A DNA stretch of 64,000 nucleotides, taken from the IMG/VR virus record IMGVR_UViG_3300033064_003894, positions 1-64,000 of that record. The stretch is one strand, 5' to 3'. Positions 14,277-23,000 of this stretch are shown here, in pieces (the stretch's first letter is position 1; each line of letters begins with the position of its first letter). Made by a program: the position numbers and the translations under genes. The stretch comes from a virus. The notes below the pieces were generated by a model. The model searched no databases. It saw only the letters and a list, made by a program, of their open reading frames with translations, and was not told the DNA's origin.

Positions 14277-14784
14277 GTACATAAGCGACTTTAAATCAGA
14301 GTTAATCACTGCATCCTCTGGAGATATTCTATGGATACAGGACGTATCTGATATAGCAAGTACAGCAGCAGGAACTATAAAAAAAATAGCGGTAAGAAAT
14401 TTAATCAGCTCTCCTAGAGAAATTCAATTCACTCTTGGTGATGGGACTAATCTTATTGTGACCGGAAGTATTGCAACAACTAGAGTCTCTTATGATTGCG
14501 TTATTACAACGGCCTCTATAGTCTCTCTAGACGGAGCAGGAGCGCCTGTGTCTGGAGATATCGTAATAGACCTGTGGAAAGACACATATGCCAACTGGCC
14601 TCCAGACGACGCTGACACCATTACAGGAGGTGATGAACCAACATTGGTGTCGTCGGATAAATCACAAATATCTGACATGGCAAGCTGGAGCGTAACTGTC
14701 TCTGCTGGAGATTATATAATAGCTCATGTTGACAGCGTAGCTACCGTTAAGCAGGTAATATTAACATTAGATGTAATTACATAA
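14269..14784 (+). CDS. tail fibre protein, module B copy 2
   Basis: 171 aa. One shaft repeat (DILWIQDVSDIASTAAGTIK) and the terminal domain shared with 10169-10840 (IQFTLGDGTNLIV, IVIDLWKDTYANWPP, WSVTVSAGDYIIAHVDS). It lacks one of the two repeats of copy 1. Last gene of the cassette; convergent with 14796-14996. Confidence 0.7.
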   Translation: MHKYISDFKSELITASSGDILWIQDVSDIASTAAGTIKKIAVRNLISSPREIQFTLGDGTNLIVTGSIATTRVSYDCVITTASIVSLDGAGAPVSGDIVIDLWKDTYANWPPDDADTITGGDEPTLVSSDKSQISDMASWSVTVSAGDYIIAHVDSVATVKQVILTLDVIT

Positions 14785-14795
14785 AAAAATAAGAT

Positions 14796-14996
14796 TCAAA
14801 TATGAAATACTCTTTTTATAACATTTAACAACGGTTTCATCTCTTCCTTTATTCCTTCAACTTCTTTTATTATACTACCTGTGGCTGAGGAGGCTTTATC
14901 TGCAAATTGGCTTACAAGTCTAATAGCTTTTGCCATCTCTTCGAGCCTTTCCTCTATTGCTTTAAGACGATCAGTGACACTCGGATCTTCATCCAT
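14796..14996 (-). CDS. small coiled-coil protein
   Basis: 66 aa, nearly all helix with heptads (VTDRLKAIEERLEEMAKAIR). Monocistronic, with a leaderless-type promoter. It may be an oligomerising accessory protein. Function unknown. Confidence 0.55.
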   Translation of the reverse strand: MDEDPSVTDRLKAIEERLEEMAKAIRLVSQFADKASSATGSIIKEVEGIKEEMKPLLNVIKRVFHI

Positions 14997-15001
14997 ATTG
15001 T

Positions 15002-15009
15002 GTTATCCC
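15002..15009 (-). promoter_or_regulatory. -10 octamer GGGATAAC, leaderless class
   Basis: Five nt (ACAAT) separate the octamer from the ATG at 14996. Confidence 0.55.
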
Positions 15010-15063
15010 GTAAAAAAATAAGATTTAAAAGTAGAGATCTCTTGCGAGTTCTCCACTATGACG

Positions 15064-15291
15064 CTAGGAGTCTAGCATTTCTATGTCAGTGAGTTGGGAT
15101 GTAGATGCATCAATAGCTTCGCGTGCCTCTTGATCATCAGCAGTCCACTCGTCATCCTCTTTGAAGCTAGGAGACCAGTTGTCTATCCAAGACATCACAC
15201 GGACTAACGCATTGTTGGACTTACCAAGCAGCATCTCAGCCCGTCGCGCCCTCTCTTCCCAATTCATCTTGTGTATGTACCTTTCGGACAT
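15064..15291 (-). CDS. small acidic hypothetical protein
   Basis: 75 aa (MSERYIHKMNWEERARRAEM). An N-terminal helix is followed by a Trp-rich acidic part (SWIDNWSPSFKEDDEW). It has a strong AAGGAG ribosome binding site and a leader of 46 nt after GGTATAAA. Function unknown. Confidence 0.6.
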   Translation of the reverse strand: MSERYIHKMNWEERARRAEMLLGKSNNALVRVMSWIDNWSPSFKEDDEWTADDQEAREAIDASTSQLTDIEMLDS

Positions 15292-15337
15292 TTGAGTTCT
15301 CCTTTGTTAGCAGTTTGTGAAACTCTGCTGTCTATGT

Positions 15338-15345
15338 TTTATACC
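15338..15345 (-). promoter_or_regulatory. -10 octamer GGTATAAA with SD leader
   Basis: Leadered class: 46 nt lie between the octamer and the ATG at 15291, and AAGGAG is present. Divergent from 15386-15391. Confidence 0.55.
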
Positions 15346-15385
15346 ACGCCAAAAGAGGCAATTTAGACATTAATCATACACAATG

Positions 15386-15391
15386 TATAAT
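15386..15391 (+). promoter_or_regulatory. -10 TATAAT
   Basis: TATAAT lies 10 nt before the ATG at 15402; no Shine-Dalgarno fits in between. Confidence 0.5.
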
Positions 15392-15401
15392 GTATTGAGC
15401 T

Positions 15402-15866
15402 ATGTCAAGAAGTCAGAAAAATGGAGAGAACGTCTTCTTATATAGCAAGGCTAAGGATAGCGCAAGGTCTGTATATAGAGAGTACATGCAAGATAAAGCA
15501 ATGTCGTGGGCAGACAACATACTCTCAGAATTCATGAAAAATAAAAACACATTAAGGAATATTGCAAAGGTTGCGTCAATGAGAGACAGGCCGGATGATA
15601 TTAAAAGGAACTCAGTGCACTATCTTCGTGGACCAAAGTTTCATAAAAAAATGGACGCGAAAGAGATTGCCAAGATGATTCGCGATAACGAACGATCTAT
15701 TGAGAGCGGAGGAGAAGATAAGATGAAGGGGTACAGATTGATAACAAGGGCTAAGGGCATGGGAGAGAAGTCTACAAGCGTTAAGAAGATATATGATCAA
15801 ATGAAGAAGACTTCAGACGGGATGCATTTAAACTTGAGATATGTTAACGGAAGATTTATTATTTAA
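15402..15866 (+). CDS. basic hypothetical protein
   Basis: 154 aa, rich in Lys and Arg throughout (SVYREYMQDKAMSWADNIL then KAKDSARS-like and HKKMDAKEIAKMIRDNERSI). Likely nucleic-acid-binding or an internal virion protein, from charge alone. Convergent with the membrane protein gene at 15859-16218 (8-nt overlap). Confidence 0.5.
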   Translation: MSRSQKNGENVFLYSKAKDSARSVYREYMQDKAMSWADNILSEFMKNKNTLRNIAKVASMRDRPDDIKRNSVHYLRGPKFHKKMDAKEIAKMIRDNERSIESGGEDKMKGYRLITRAKGMGEKSTSVKKIYDQMKKTSDGMHLNLRYVNGRFII

Positions 15867-16218
15867 TCCCCACGTCTTTCCCATAGAAGCAGAAAAAGTG
15901 TATTAGTATTCCTATCACTACGAAGGATGCGCAAATGACCTTAACTGCCTCATTCCCTGATATGAATGGGTACATAAAAGAAGCCGTAACCCATGACATC
16001 CTTGCTAACGCTGCTGGATTTCTTGATAAGCAAGATAAAAGGAATTCCCGCATACCTCGTCCTTTAATGCTTCCTTTGTAGAAAAAGATTAAAGATATTA
16101 GCATCATAGAAACGCCTGACGCCTTAGATAATGTTGATACTATAAATTCAGTTATTGATACTCCAGATATTAACAGGAACATTTTTGGTCCATATACTAT
16201 TTTATTCAGTTGGTCCAT
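15859..16218 (-). CDS. membrane protein with three or four TM helices
   Basis: 119 aa. Hydrophobic segments occur around residues 12-30, 34-50, 73-90 and 92-112 (VICASFVVIGILIHFFCFY). It overlaps the upstream zinc-ribbon gene by 17 nt. Size and topology would fit a holin or a small membrane effector, but no lysis gene is adjacent, so this is left open. Confidence 0.55.
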   Translation of the reverse strand: MDQLNKIVYGPKMFLLISGVSITEFIVSTLSKASGVSMMLISLIFFYKGSIKGRGMREFLLSCLSRNPAALARMSWVTASFMYPFISGNEAVKVICASFVVIGILIHFFCFYGKDVGIK

Positions 16219-16393
16219 CTTTCCGTTTTTTTTTGCTTTTAGTCAAGATTATTTCTGTATTATCTTTTATCTTTCCACACAATTCGTTCATGCAGACGAA
16301 CTTACGTTCTCCCTTTTTAATGCCAGAACCGGTTTCATAATAAGATCGTCCTCCGCAGACTGGGCATGTTACACGCTCACTAAATATAGACAT
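16202..16393 (-). CDS. zinc-ribbon protein
   Basis: 63 aa. CPVCGG (residues 10-15) and CMNELCGK (34-41) form a typical two-knuckle zinc ribbon, followed by a basic tail (KSKKKRKDGPTE). It resembles small ribbon proteins such as those binding DNA or transcription complexes. It shares its first base with the stop of the upstream gene. Confidence 0.65.
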   Translation of the reverse strand: MSIFSERVTCPVCGGRSYYETGSGIKKGERKFVCMNELCGKIKDNTEIILTKSKKKRKDGPTE

Positions 16394-17301
16394 TACTTGT
16401 AGAGTTTATCTAGAACTACTAACGCATTATTCATAATGCCTTTACTCCATTCACAGTCTCTGTAAAGAATGTCAAGCTCCTTTAAGCCGGCCCTTATGGA
16501 TGGCTTTCCTATCTTACCTTTTTCGAAATACTCTAAAAGGTTCTTCATTAGCGACACAAGCGATCTTGATTTATACCAAATCCTCTTACTTTCAAGTTCT
16601 GCATGATAACCAGTACGATCTTTGAGTCCTATTGTATCGCCAGAATAGTTTAAAGTACTTTTTAAATAACGACTCATCCGAAATATAGTTGATTTGTGAA
16701 CGACTTTAGCACTATAACCTAGTAGGCTCTGCTCCATTACTAGCATTGCATAGTGTTTCTTTTTTAACTTTATAAGTCCAGGAAGCACTTTCTCAGCAAT
16801 CTCCCACGAAGTCGTCGCTACACAGTGCATATTAACGTGGTGCGCTCTAAATGCCTTTGAATAGAATACGCAGTACGTTTTACTGTAATCACCAAATGTA
16901 TCCACTAAATAGTCCATTTCTGACTTTTTATAATATGAACAATATACCGGGTAAAGATTAAAAAGTCTAGTTTCCATCATGCGTGCACCTAAGAATGTAT
17001 TTGGATAAAGTTTCTTAAAGTTAAAATTACGAAGTGTGATAAAAATACCTTTACTTGGGTAATGACAAGCGCGAAACGCGGTAGTCTCTTTCTTTTCTAT
17101 AAGAAGTTCAACAGTCCTATGAAGTATTTTTGTAACAAATGTACGGCGGTCACGTATCGTGTGATTTCCTGAATAATTACATTTTAGTATATATTTGTCT
17201 TTTGTCCGCGTAAGGATCGCCTTAACTGTCTTTGTTTCATATACAGTAAACTTTGGTTTTTCAGATGACGGGCTACATTTCGACTTTGATTTTATTTCCA
17301 C
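16393..17301 (-). CDS. hypothetical protein, basic
   Basis: 302 aa, rich in Lys, Tyr and Phe. N-terminal beta-rich part (KFTVYETKTVKAILTRTKDK), a central HH-containing segment (FRAHHVNMHCVATTSWE) and a helical C terminus (SLVSLMKNLLEYFEKGKIG). It abuts the following gene with no gap. No family recognised; the basic character would allow nucleic-acid binding. Confidence 0.55.
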   Translation of the reverse strand: MEIKSKSKCSPSSEKPKFTVYETKTVKAILTRTKDKYILKCNYSGNHTIRDRRTFVTKILHRTVELLIEKKETTAFRACHYPSKGIFITLRNFNFKKLYPNTFLGARMMETRLFNLYPVYCSYYKKSEMDYLVDTFGDYSKTYCVFYSKAFRAHHVNMHCVATTSWEIAEKVLPGLIKLKKKHYAMLVMEQSLLGYSAKVVHKSTIFRMSRYLKSTLNYSGDTIGLKDRTGYHAELESKRIWYKSRSLVSLMKNLLEYFEKGKIGKPSIRAGLKELDILYRDCEWSKGIMNNALVVLDKLYK

Positions 17302-18243
17302 TTAACCTCCATTGAGCTCTATTGCTCTTAATCCTTTGAATTCCTCAATACGTACAAGAATCTCATCCAGAATCTCATCCAGATCATTATATGCTGCTGT
17401 ATCACATCTAGCATTTTCTATTAGGGTTTTCATATTTATAGACATATTTATATTATGTATTCTTATAGGGTCCTTACTAAATAGACCCATAAGAGACATA
17501 ATTGATTTTATTATCTCAAAAAACTCCCTATATTCGCCACATTTTGCGGCCTCAATAATCAACGCGCGTCTTTTATTAATTATAATATTTACAGTATCTT
17601 TGCTGTTCGATATCTCAATAGACATCATCAAGTTAAGTGATTCAAAAATTCTGTCAGTTTCTTTTCTTGAAATATCGTAATTGCTTCCAATACAGCGACG
17701 ATACGTCATTTTATTATATTTCTCTACAAAACCTGGATTGGTAGATCCGGTATCTCTAGACATACATGAAAGAGCCTTAGCATCGTCCCCAAAAGCATGA
17801 ATCTCATATATACCCGACTGCGTATAAGGTATATTTAAATAATGTATTCTGCAAGAATCAGGAGAACATCCTCCGTCAAATCTAGCATTATTAAGTATAT
17901 ATACATTTATTTTCGGCATTCCTGAAAGGGACAATAATGGGCGACTCCCATTATATAACAACTGAAAGTTTAGATCAGATTTAGTGACATCAATAGTAAT
18001 ATTCTTTGACGGGTTATTGCGTCTATGCATATGGCAGCATCTCCACGCGCACGTGGAAGCATTGCACCATGATGTGCAAACGCCACAGTTGCAATAACCA
18101 AATCTAGGTATTTCTATAGTTATTGTTGAACAGCCGCTACTTTCAAAACTTCCTATTAGCTCTTCAACTGCATTTGAATTACAAAACTCTTTATAATCCA
18201 TCCCTTTATGCTCAATCAGTGCACAGCTTTCATTTACATCCAT
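17302..18243 (-). CDS. hypothetical protein with dense cysteine cluster
   Basis: 313 aa. Residues 49-72 hold nine cysteines and a His in about 25 positions (YCNCGVCTSWCNASTCAWRC then CHMHRR). Such density suggests a multi-metal site or a disulfide knot. A second cysteine group (FDGGCSPDSCRIHYL) follows around 125. The rest is alpha/beta. First gene of its unit, with a promoter 6 nt before the ATG. No family recognised. Confidence 0.55.
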   Translation of the reverse strand: MDVNESCALIEHKGMDYKEFCNSNAVEELIGSFESSGCSTITIEIPRFGYCNCGVCTSWCNASTCAWRCCHMHRRNNPSKNITIDVTKSDLNFQLLYNGSRPLLSLSGMPKINVYILNNARFDGGCSPDSCRIHYLNIPYTQSGIYEIHAFGDDAKALSCMSRDTGSTNPGFVEKYNKMTYRRCIGSNYDISRKETDRIFESLNLMMSIEISNSKDTVNIIINKRRALIIEAAKCGEYREFFEIIKSIMSLMGLFSKDPIRIHNINMSINMKTLIENARCDTAAYNDLDEILDEILVRIEEFKGLRAIELNGG

Positions 18244-18249
18244 TCATAC

Positions 18250-18257
18250 TTTATCCC
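18250..18257 (-). promoter_or_regulatory. -10 octamer GGGATAAA, leaderless class
   Basis: Six nt (GTATGA) separate the octamer from the ATG at 18243. Confidence 0.5.
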
Positions 18258-18284
18258 ACAATAATAAAAAAAATTGATTTAGTG

Positions 18285-19253
18285 TTACAATATCATTGAT
18301 TTAAAGATTGCGCTAAAATGAGATTCTCCTGAAAGCCTTAGAAGCCTATAGAGCGATTTTCTGTCAGTCTCTGGACTCCACGCGTTCGCATCAATCCTTC
18401 CAGATAAAGCCAATCCTGCGTCGTTAGGATTAAGGTCTTCATCAAAGAACATGTCTATTGTAAACCATGCCATTTCAACCTTAAGTTTGTCAGCTTCAGT
18501 TTTTAGCTCAAGTAGATATGCACCTGTTTCTGCAGTGAACAAATCATACCTGTCACCCCTTGTTGAATCTTTGCCTGGGAATCCCTTATGCGCTTCAAGG
18601 TATATTACGGTTACGGGATGCTTTAGCTGGTAATGTATGGCGTCATTGAACAGCGACAGGCTTCGTGTTGAAAAGCCGCTATCTCCATAATCGTGAGTTC
18701 CTATATGTGTTATCTCTCCGCCTCTAAAGATTTCTCTTTCAATTGCATGTGAGGCGTCGAAAACTGGGCCGCAATCGCTTGATGGCATAGTTAATTTAGA
18801 AGACTCATGCCAAACATCCACTGCTATCTTCTCTGCCGACAAGAACGAATTGAATGAAGAAAGCCAATTAGACGGACGATAGTTACCGAATGTAAAAATG
18901 TGTGTATATACTGCAAACTCATCTGAGAATGCTTTGGCAGCCTTACTTAGTGACGCACGTTCAGTATTGTTAAGTTCCTTTTGTGGGTTGTCATTTGTAA
19001 ATGGTATGTAAGAAACAATGTTTTTAAACCCTAAAGCTTTTGTCTCGGCCAACATATCGTATTGCCAAGGCATGACTTCAGGAACTTTTCCATGAGCCCA
19101 TTTATGAGCCTCATCATAGACCTTGTAATGGAACACAGCATCACCTGCGTTATCACATTTATGAAGCTTAAGCCACGCCTTTGCAGAGCCTGGTATCCAC
19201 TTCTTTGACCCAGTAGGGCCATGAATCCCTAATGATTTGACTAAGTATTTCAT
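18285..19253 (-). CDS. possible TIM-barrel glycoside hydrolase-like protein
   Basis: 322 aa. Alternating hydrophobic strands and helices (FKNIVSYIPFTNDN, FAVYTHIFTFGNYRPSNW, ITHIGTHDYGDSGF, VTVIYLEAHKGFPGKD, KVEMAWFTIDMFFDED) suit a (beta/alpha)8 barrel. The Glu in VIYLEAHKG is a candidate catalytic residue, but no matching acid/base is obvious. A non-catalytic or divergent member is possible. It is a single-gene unit after a strong hairpin (19276-19304). Confidence 0.4.
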   Translation of the reverse strand: MKYLVKSLGIHGPTGSKKWIPGSAKAWLKLHKCDNAGDAVFHYKVYDEAHKWAHGKVPEVMPWQYDMLAETKALGFKNIVSYIPFTNDNPQKELNNTERASLSKAAKAFSDEFAVYTHIFTFGNYRPSNWLSSFNSFLSAEKIAVDVWHESSKLTMPSSDCGPVFDASHAIEREIFRGGEITHIGTHDYGDSGFSTRSLSLFNDAIHYQLKHPVTVIYLEAHKGFPGKDSTRGDRYDLFTAETGAYLLELKTEADKLKVEMAWFTIDMFFDEDLNPNDAGLALSGRIDANAWSPETDRKSLYRLLRLSGESHFSAIFKSMIL

Positions 19254-19275
19254 TATTTTGTCACCAACAGAGAGT

Positions 19276-19304
19276 TTGGGGCCAGCCTGTTAGGTAGGCC
19301 CCAA
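19276..19304. terminator. strong GC hairpin between genes
   Basis: TTGGGGCC (19276-19283) pairs with GGCCCCAA (19297-19304), an 8-bp stem. It lacks a clear T tract on either strand, so it may be a weak terminator or an mRNA processing hairpin between 19311-19586 and 18285-19253. Confidence 0.5.
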
Positions 19305-19310
19305 TTAACA

Positions 19311-19586
19311 CTAATTCCCTTTTATTGATATAGGGCCCTTCATCTCTGACGTCTTTTCGTAAAACTCAGACCCTTTGCCATCAAGGATGAACGTAGCACA
19401 AGAAACATGCTCTATCACAGCATCAACGTCTTCTTTGGCAATACACTGTACTGTAGACCTATTTTCTTGAGCTACTAGAGTTTCTGTTAGAAGCTTTATA
19501 TATTGTCTTATTTGCTTTAATGCTGCTTCCTTTTCTTTCTCCTTGTTTACCGATGGAGTTGGCTGAATCTCTTTTGCCATTGTCAT
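19311..19586 (-). CDS. small helical hypothetical protein
   Basis: 91 aa (MTMAKEIQPTPSVNKEKEKE). A charged helix (ALKQIRQYIKLLTETLVAQE) is followed by an alpha/beta C terminus with three cysteines. Its first 128 nt overlap the 3' part of the HAD gene in another frame. AGGAATAAAG precedes the ATG. Function unknown. Confidence 0.55.
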   Translation of the reverse strand: MTMAKEIQPTPSVNKEKEKEAALKQIRQYIKLLTETLVAQENRSTVQCIAKEDVDAVIEHVSCATFILDGKGSEFYEKTSEMKGPISIKGN

Positions 19587-19986
19587 TTACTTTATTCCTC
19601 TTTTTGGTTGAACTTTGATCAATCCATGTTTCCGGAGTGGCTCCTGGAGTGCCTACATAATCCATTGCGCTCTTAAAGTTCCCATCAAACCTATAGGCAC
19701 GATCATCTATATAGACATCTGCCCATGGCTTTCTTTCTACTACGCGGATTTCCTTTGGGAATCCGTTCCGTTCAAGCCAGTTGCACATTGCAGGCTTTCC
19801 TAGCTTCGACCCTCCACGAGACGAGAATATTGCCACGTTGAACCCTCTACCAAGTAGTTCTTTGCAAAACTTCTTAGATCCAGGAATTGGAGGACCATCT
19901 ATCTCTTCAGCTACCGAGTAATTGACTGTCTTCATTTTATGAATGACTCCGTCGAAGTCTATAGCAATTGTGTTCTTGTATTTCAT
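19459..19986 (-). CDS. HAD-superfamily phosphatase with basic tail
   Basis: 175 aa. IAIDFDGVIHKM (residues 7-18) is HAD motif I with D10 and D12, VAIFSSRGG motif II, and ADVYIDDRAYRF motif IV. Hydrolysis of a phosphomonoester (nucleotide or 3'-end phosphate) is expected. The catalytic part ends near residue 125; the last 50 residues are low-complexity and basic and overlap the next gene by 128 nt, as if the original stop had been lost. Confidence 0.8.
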   Translation of the reverse strand: MKYKNTIAIDFDGVIHKMKTVNYSVAEEIDGPPIPGSKKFCKELLGRGFNVAIFSSRGGSKLGKPAMCNWLERNGFPKEIRVVERKPWADVYIDDRAYRFDGNFKSAMDYVGTPGATPETWIDQSSTKKRNKVNDNGKRDSANSIGKQGERKGSSIKANKTIYKASNRNSSSSRK

Positions 19987-20019
19987 CTTATTTGATTATC
20001 GTTTAAAGTTTGCCACTAT

Positions 20020-20033
20020 GGTAAAATTATACC
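20020..20033. promoter_or_regulatory. bidirectional -10 palindrome
   Basis: GGTAAAATTATACC reads as GGTATAAT leftward (toward the HAD gene, 39-nt leader) and GGTAAAAT rightward (9 nt before the ATG at 20037). The two divergent units therefore share one element. Confidence 0.5.
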
Positions 20034-20036
20034 AAA

Positions 20037-23000
20037 ATGGCCTGGACAGACATAGCCTTTCCGTCTGATCTCCCTGATCAGTGGGAATTTGCAACAGATG
20101 GTGCATCCTCTGTACAGACAGCTGATCAGCATGTTAGAGCAGTTTACATCAATCCTGACGCAGATTCAACAAATTTATCGAATTATCTTTTAGTCGACGG
20201 GTTAGATTTATCTACGAATGGAGGATTCACGTCTTACGTGCTTGGGCCCCCTGTGTCTTTTACAGACTGGACGTTAGCAGCCATAGCAACTTCTACTGTA
20301 TCAGTAGACCTAAACGGATATGCAGGTAAAAATTACTGCTCATTCGTTATAGACGCTAGCAACAATGAGGCATCAATTTCACACTCTATTTCTGGCGCGA
20401 CTGATAGGAAACACTACGTTATTAGTTTTGTGGCTAATGTTGACAATGCTGGCTCTCCTGGCTCGCGCCCAACACTGTCTCTTGAGTGCCCTTCTATTCG
20501 TGGTGGGTCGAACGATAACATTGATATTGAGATTACGTCAACTAGCAACTTTAGATATGCTGCCAATTTCTTTTCTCGTTCTGTCGCAGACGTTAAGATA
20601 AAGACATCTATTAACTGCACTAGTAGCACAATAAATATAACAGATGTAGAAATGTATGAATGCTCTCCTGTAGGTGTTTATATAAAGGATTACACGGATA
20701 GGGTTTTTCTTAGAACACAAGATGGGGTACTAGAGCCAAACAAGTTCTATTTCCTTGAGTGGGAGGTTATACCAAGAACTGCTGGAGATATTGACGAACA
20801 GGAATATGAATTCACATCAGTTGACTTCTATAATGGTATTGATGATTCAGGAGAGCGCTTGTCTATTGAGGCGTTACGGACGCCAGGCAAGAAAAGCGGA
20901 CGGTTTAAAGCTACTGTAGGACCTCTTGGAGCGAATGGGAAGATAAAGTTTTCCATATCAGATGTAACTGGATCTTCTGCTGGAAACGCATGCATAGGAT
21001 CTTTAAAAATAAAGAAAGTTCTAGCACCTTCTTCTTATTACGATCCTCAGTCGCAAAACCCAAACAACGTAAGGACTGCAAGAAGGGGGCTTCAAAAGCT
21101 TGGAGAGTATGAGATACCTAATCAGTCTTTCGCTACTCCGATAGCTTGGGCTCAAGACCATAAAGTCTTTGTAAGCGGTAATGATCCAGGTACAGTTTCT
21201 GCCTATCGCTTCTATGTAGGGAAAAACACTCCTGGAGGATCAGAGAGGCTTGAACCATTCTCTTCTGATATATCTAGTATTGCCGGATCAGCTTTAGGTA
21301 GCGGCATGCTTTCTGGAAGCATATCTGAGGTGTCAGTTCTACCAAGAGACTACATGTCTATAGAGGACGCAGCAGAGGCTGCGGTTCGTCCAACAAACGC
21401 TGTGTGGACTGAATACGGAACATCTGAGAATTTGATTGTAAACGGGTCATTTGAGGACTCAAATATTGAGGTAACATCTTCTGCTCTTTACCACAAGTGG
21501 TCTGTAACCTCAACCCTTGATCCATATGTAAATATATCTGACAACTATTTCAATGACGCCCTTCCTATTTTAGGGCAAGGGAAAGCTTTAAGACTTACCG
21601 CTTACGAGTCTGGCGCAACCAACGTATTTGGGCTTATATCACAAAAGGCTACTTTGTCAGGAAAGACTTCATACTCTCTAACTGGAGAAACTAGGCATGC
21701 GTTTAGAGGAGTTTATGAATTCTACAGCTCATACCCAGCACTAAGTATGAGCATAAAGGCACCAGATGTTGGAGGCTTTGATTATTATTACGACTATGAG
21801 AACCATACTTGGTCACAGACTACATTTAAATATACGCATTCAATTTATTCATATGGATGGAATGATTTTGAATACCAAATAACAAACCAAATGTCGAGGT
21901 CTTTGGGGTGTATATTTAATTTTAGTGTAACGTCTTCTTATGTAACACAATCTTCTGATATGGAGATATTAGTAGATAACGTTAGGCTGCATAAATCTAA
22001 AGGTCTACACAAGAACGTAATAAACGGTTCTTTCAATAATGGAGTAAAGAGACTTAGAGCTCTACAGGCTGAAAAATTTGAGGGTACATTTGCGCCACCA
22101 TGGATTGTGAGCCCAGGTGTAACTCAAGCAGCATACAATCCAATAGATGGGAGCTACGCTGTAATAGCTCCTGGTGCAGCTGGAGCCGGGCACAACACTA
22201 TGTCTCAAGTTGGCGTTATGGATTTTACGCAAAAATATATTGTCTCTTGCTATGCCAGAAATGAAGACGCCGTAGGGCTATCTAGGAGCTCAATTATTGT
22301 AGAAGGCAAAGCCCCAAGTGGAGATGGAATAATACAGCACTACCTTGGCCCTATTGTTACAAACTCATGGACTTACGTATCTACAATAATAAATGGAAAT
22401 CCTAGAGGGCCCGATAATGAGACTGGCGCATTGGTTGGTAGTTGCCCTATATTTATAACAGAATGCGCTGGGACAAATAATGTGCATATTGATGAGCTTC
22501 ATGTAACAAAATTGGGGGAGCATTACAGCCCTGATCCGTGGGTAATCGATGGCAGGGCTGAGAATATACTTCAGATGCCTCTAATTAATAAATTGATTAA
22601 TTACACATTTAGCGATTCTGTCTCTTATTGGAAGACGTCATCTCAGGCTAGCGGAGAGTGTGACATAATAAATAGAGAGTCTGATACCGGGAACGAAGAT
22701 AATTATTTGTTCTGGGGGAAGGTGGCTACTGCTGGAGCAAACTACAACTTCCAGCTATCCCAGGGAGGAGGAATGGACCCAAACCACGAGTATGTAGCTC
22801 TTGTAAAGGCAAAGGCTTCATCTATTCCTGATCCTGAAAACCCTCCGAGTTTAGACATAGTCGGCCTAAGTGCTTTCGGCGCACTTAACAGTACTGTAAG
22901 CAACTATATAACATTAAGCGATGAGTGGGAAACCTACATCACTGAGTTCATAGGAGCGTTTACCGGATCAGACTATAACACAGATATAGGTAGGTTTATC

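Noticed and set aside
15859-16218. Holin call for the multi-TM protein
   Set aside because: Topology would allow it, but it is 14 kb from the lysozyme and sits with zinc-ribbon and unknown genes. Left as a membrane protein.
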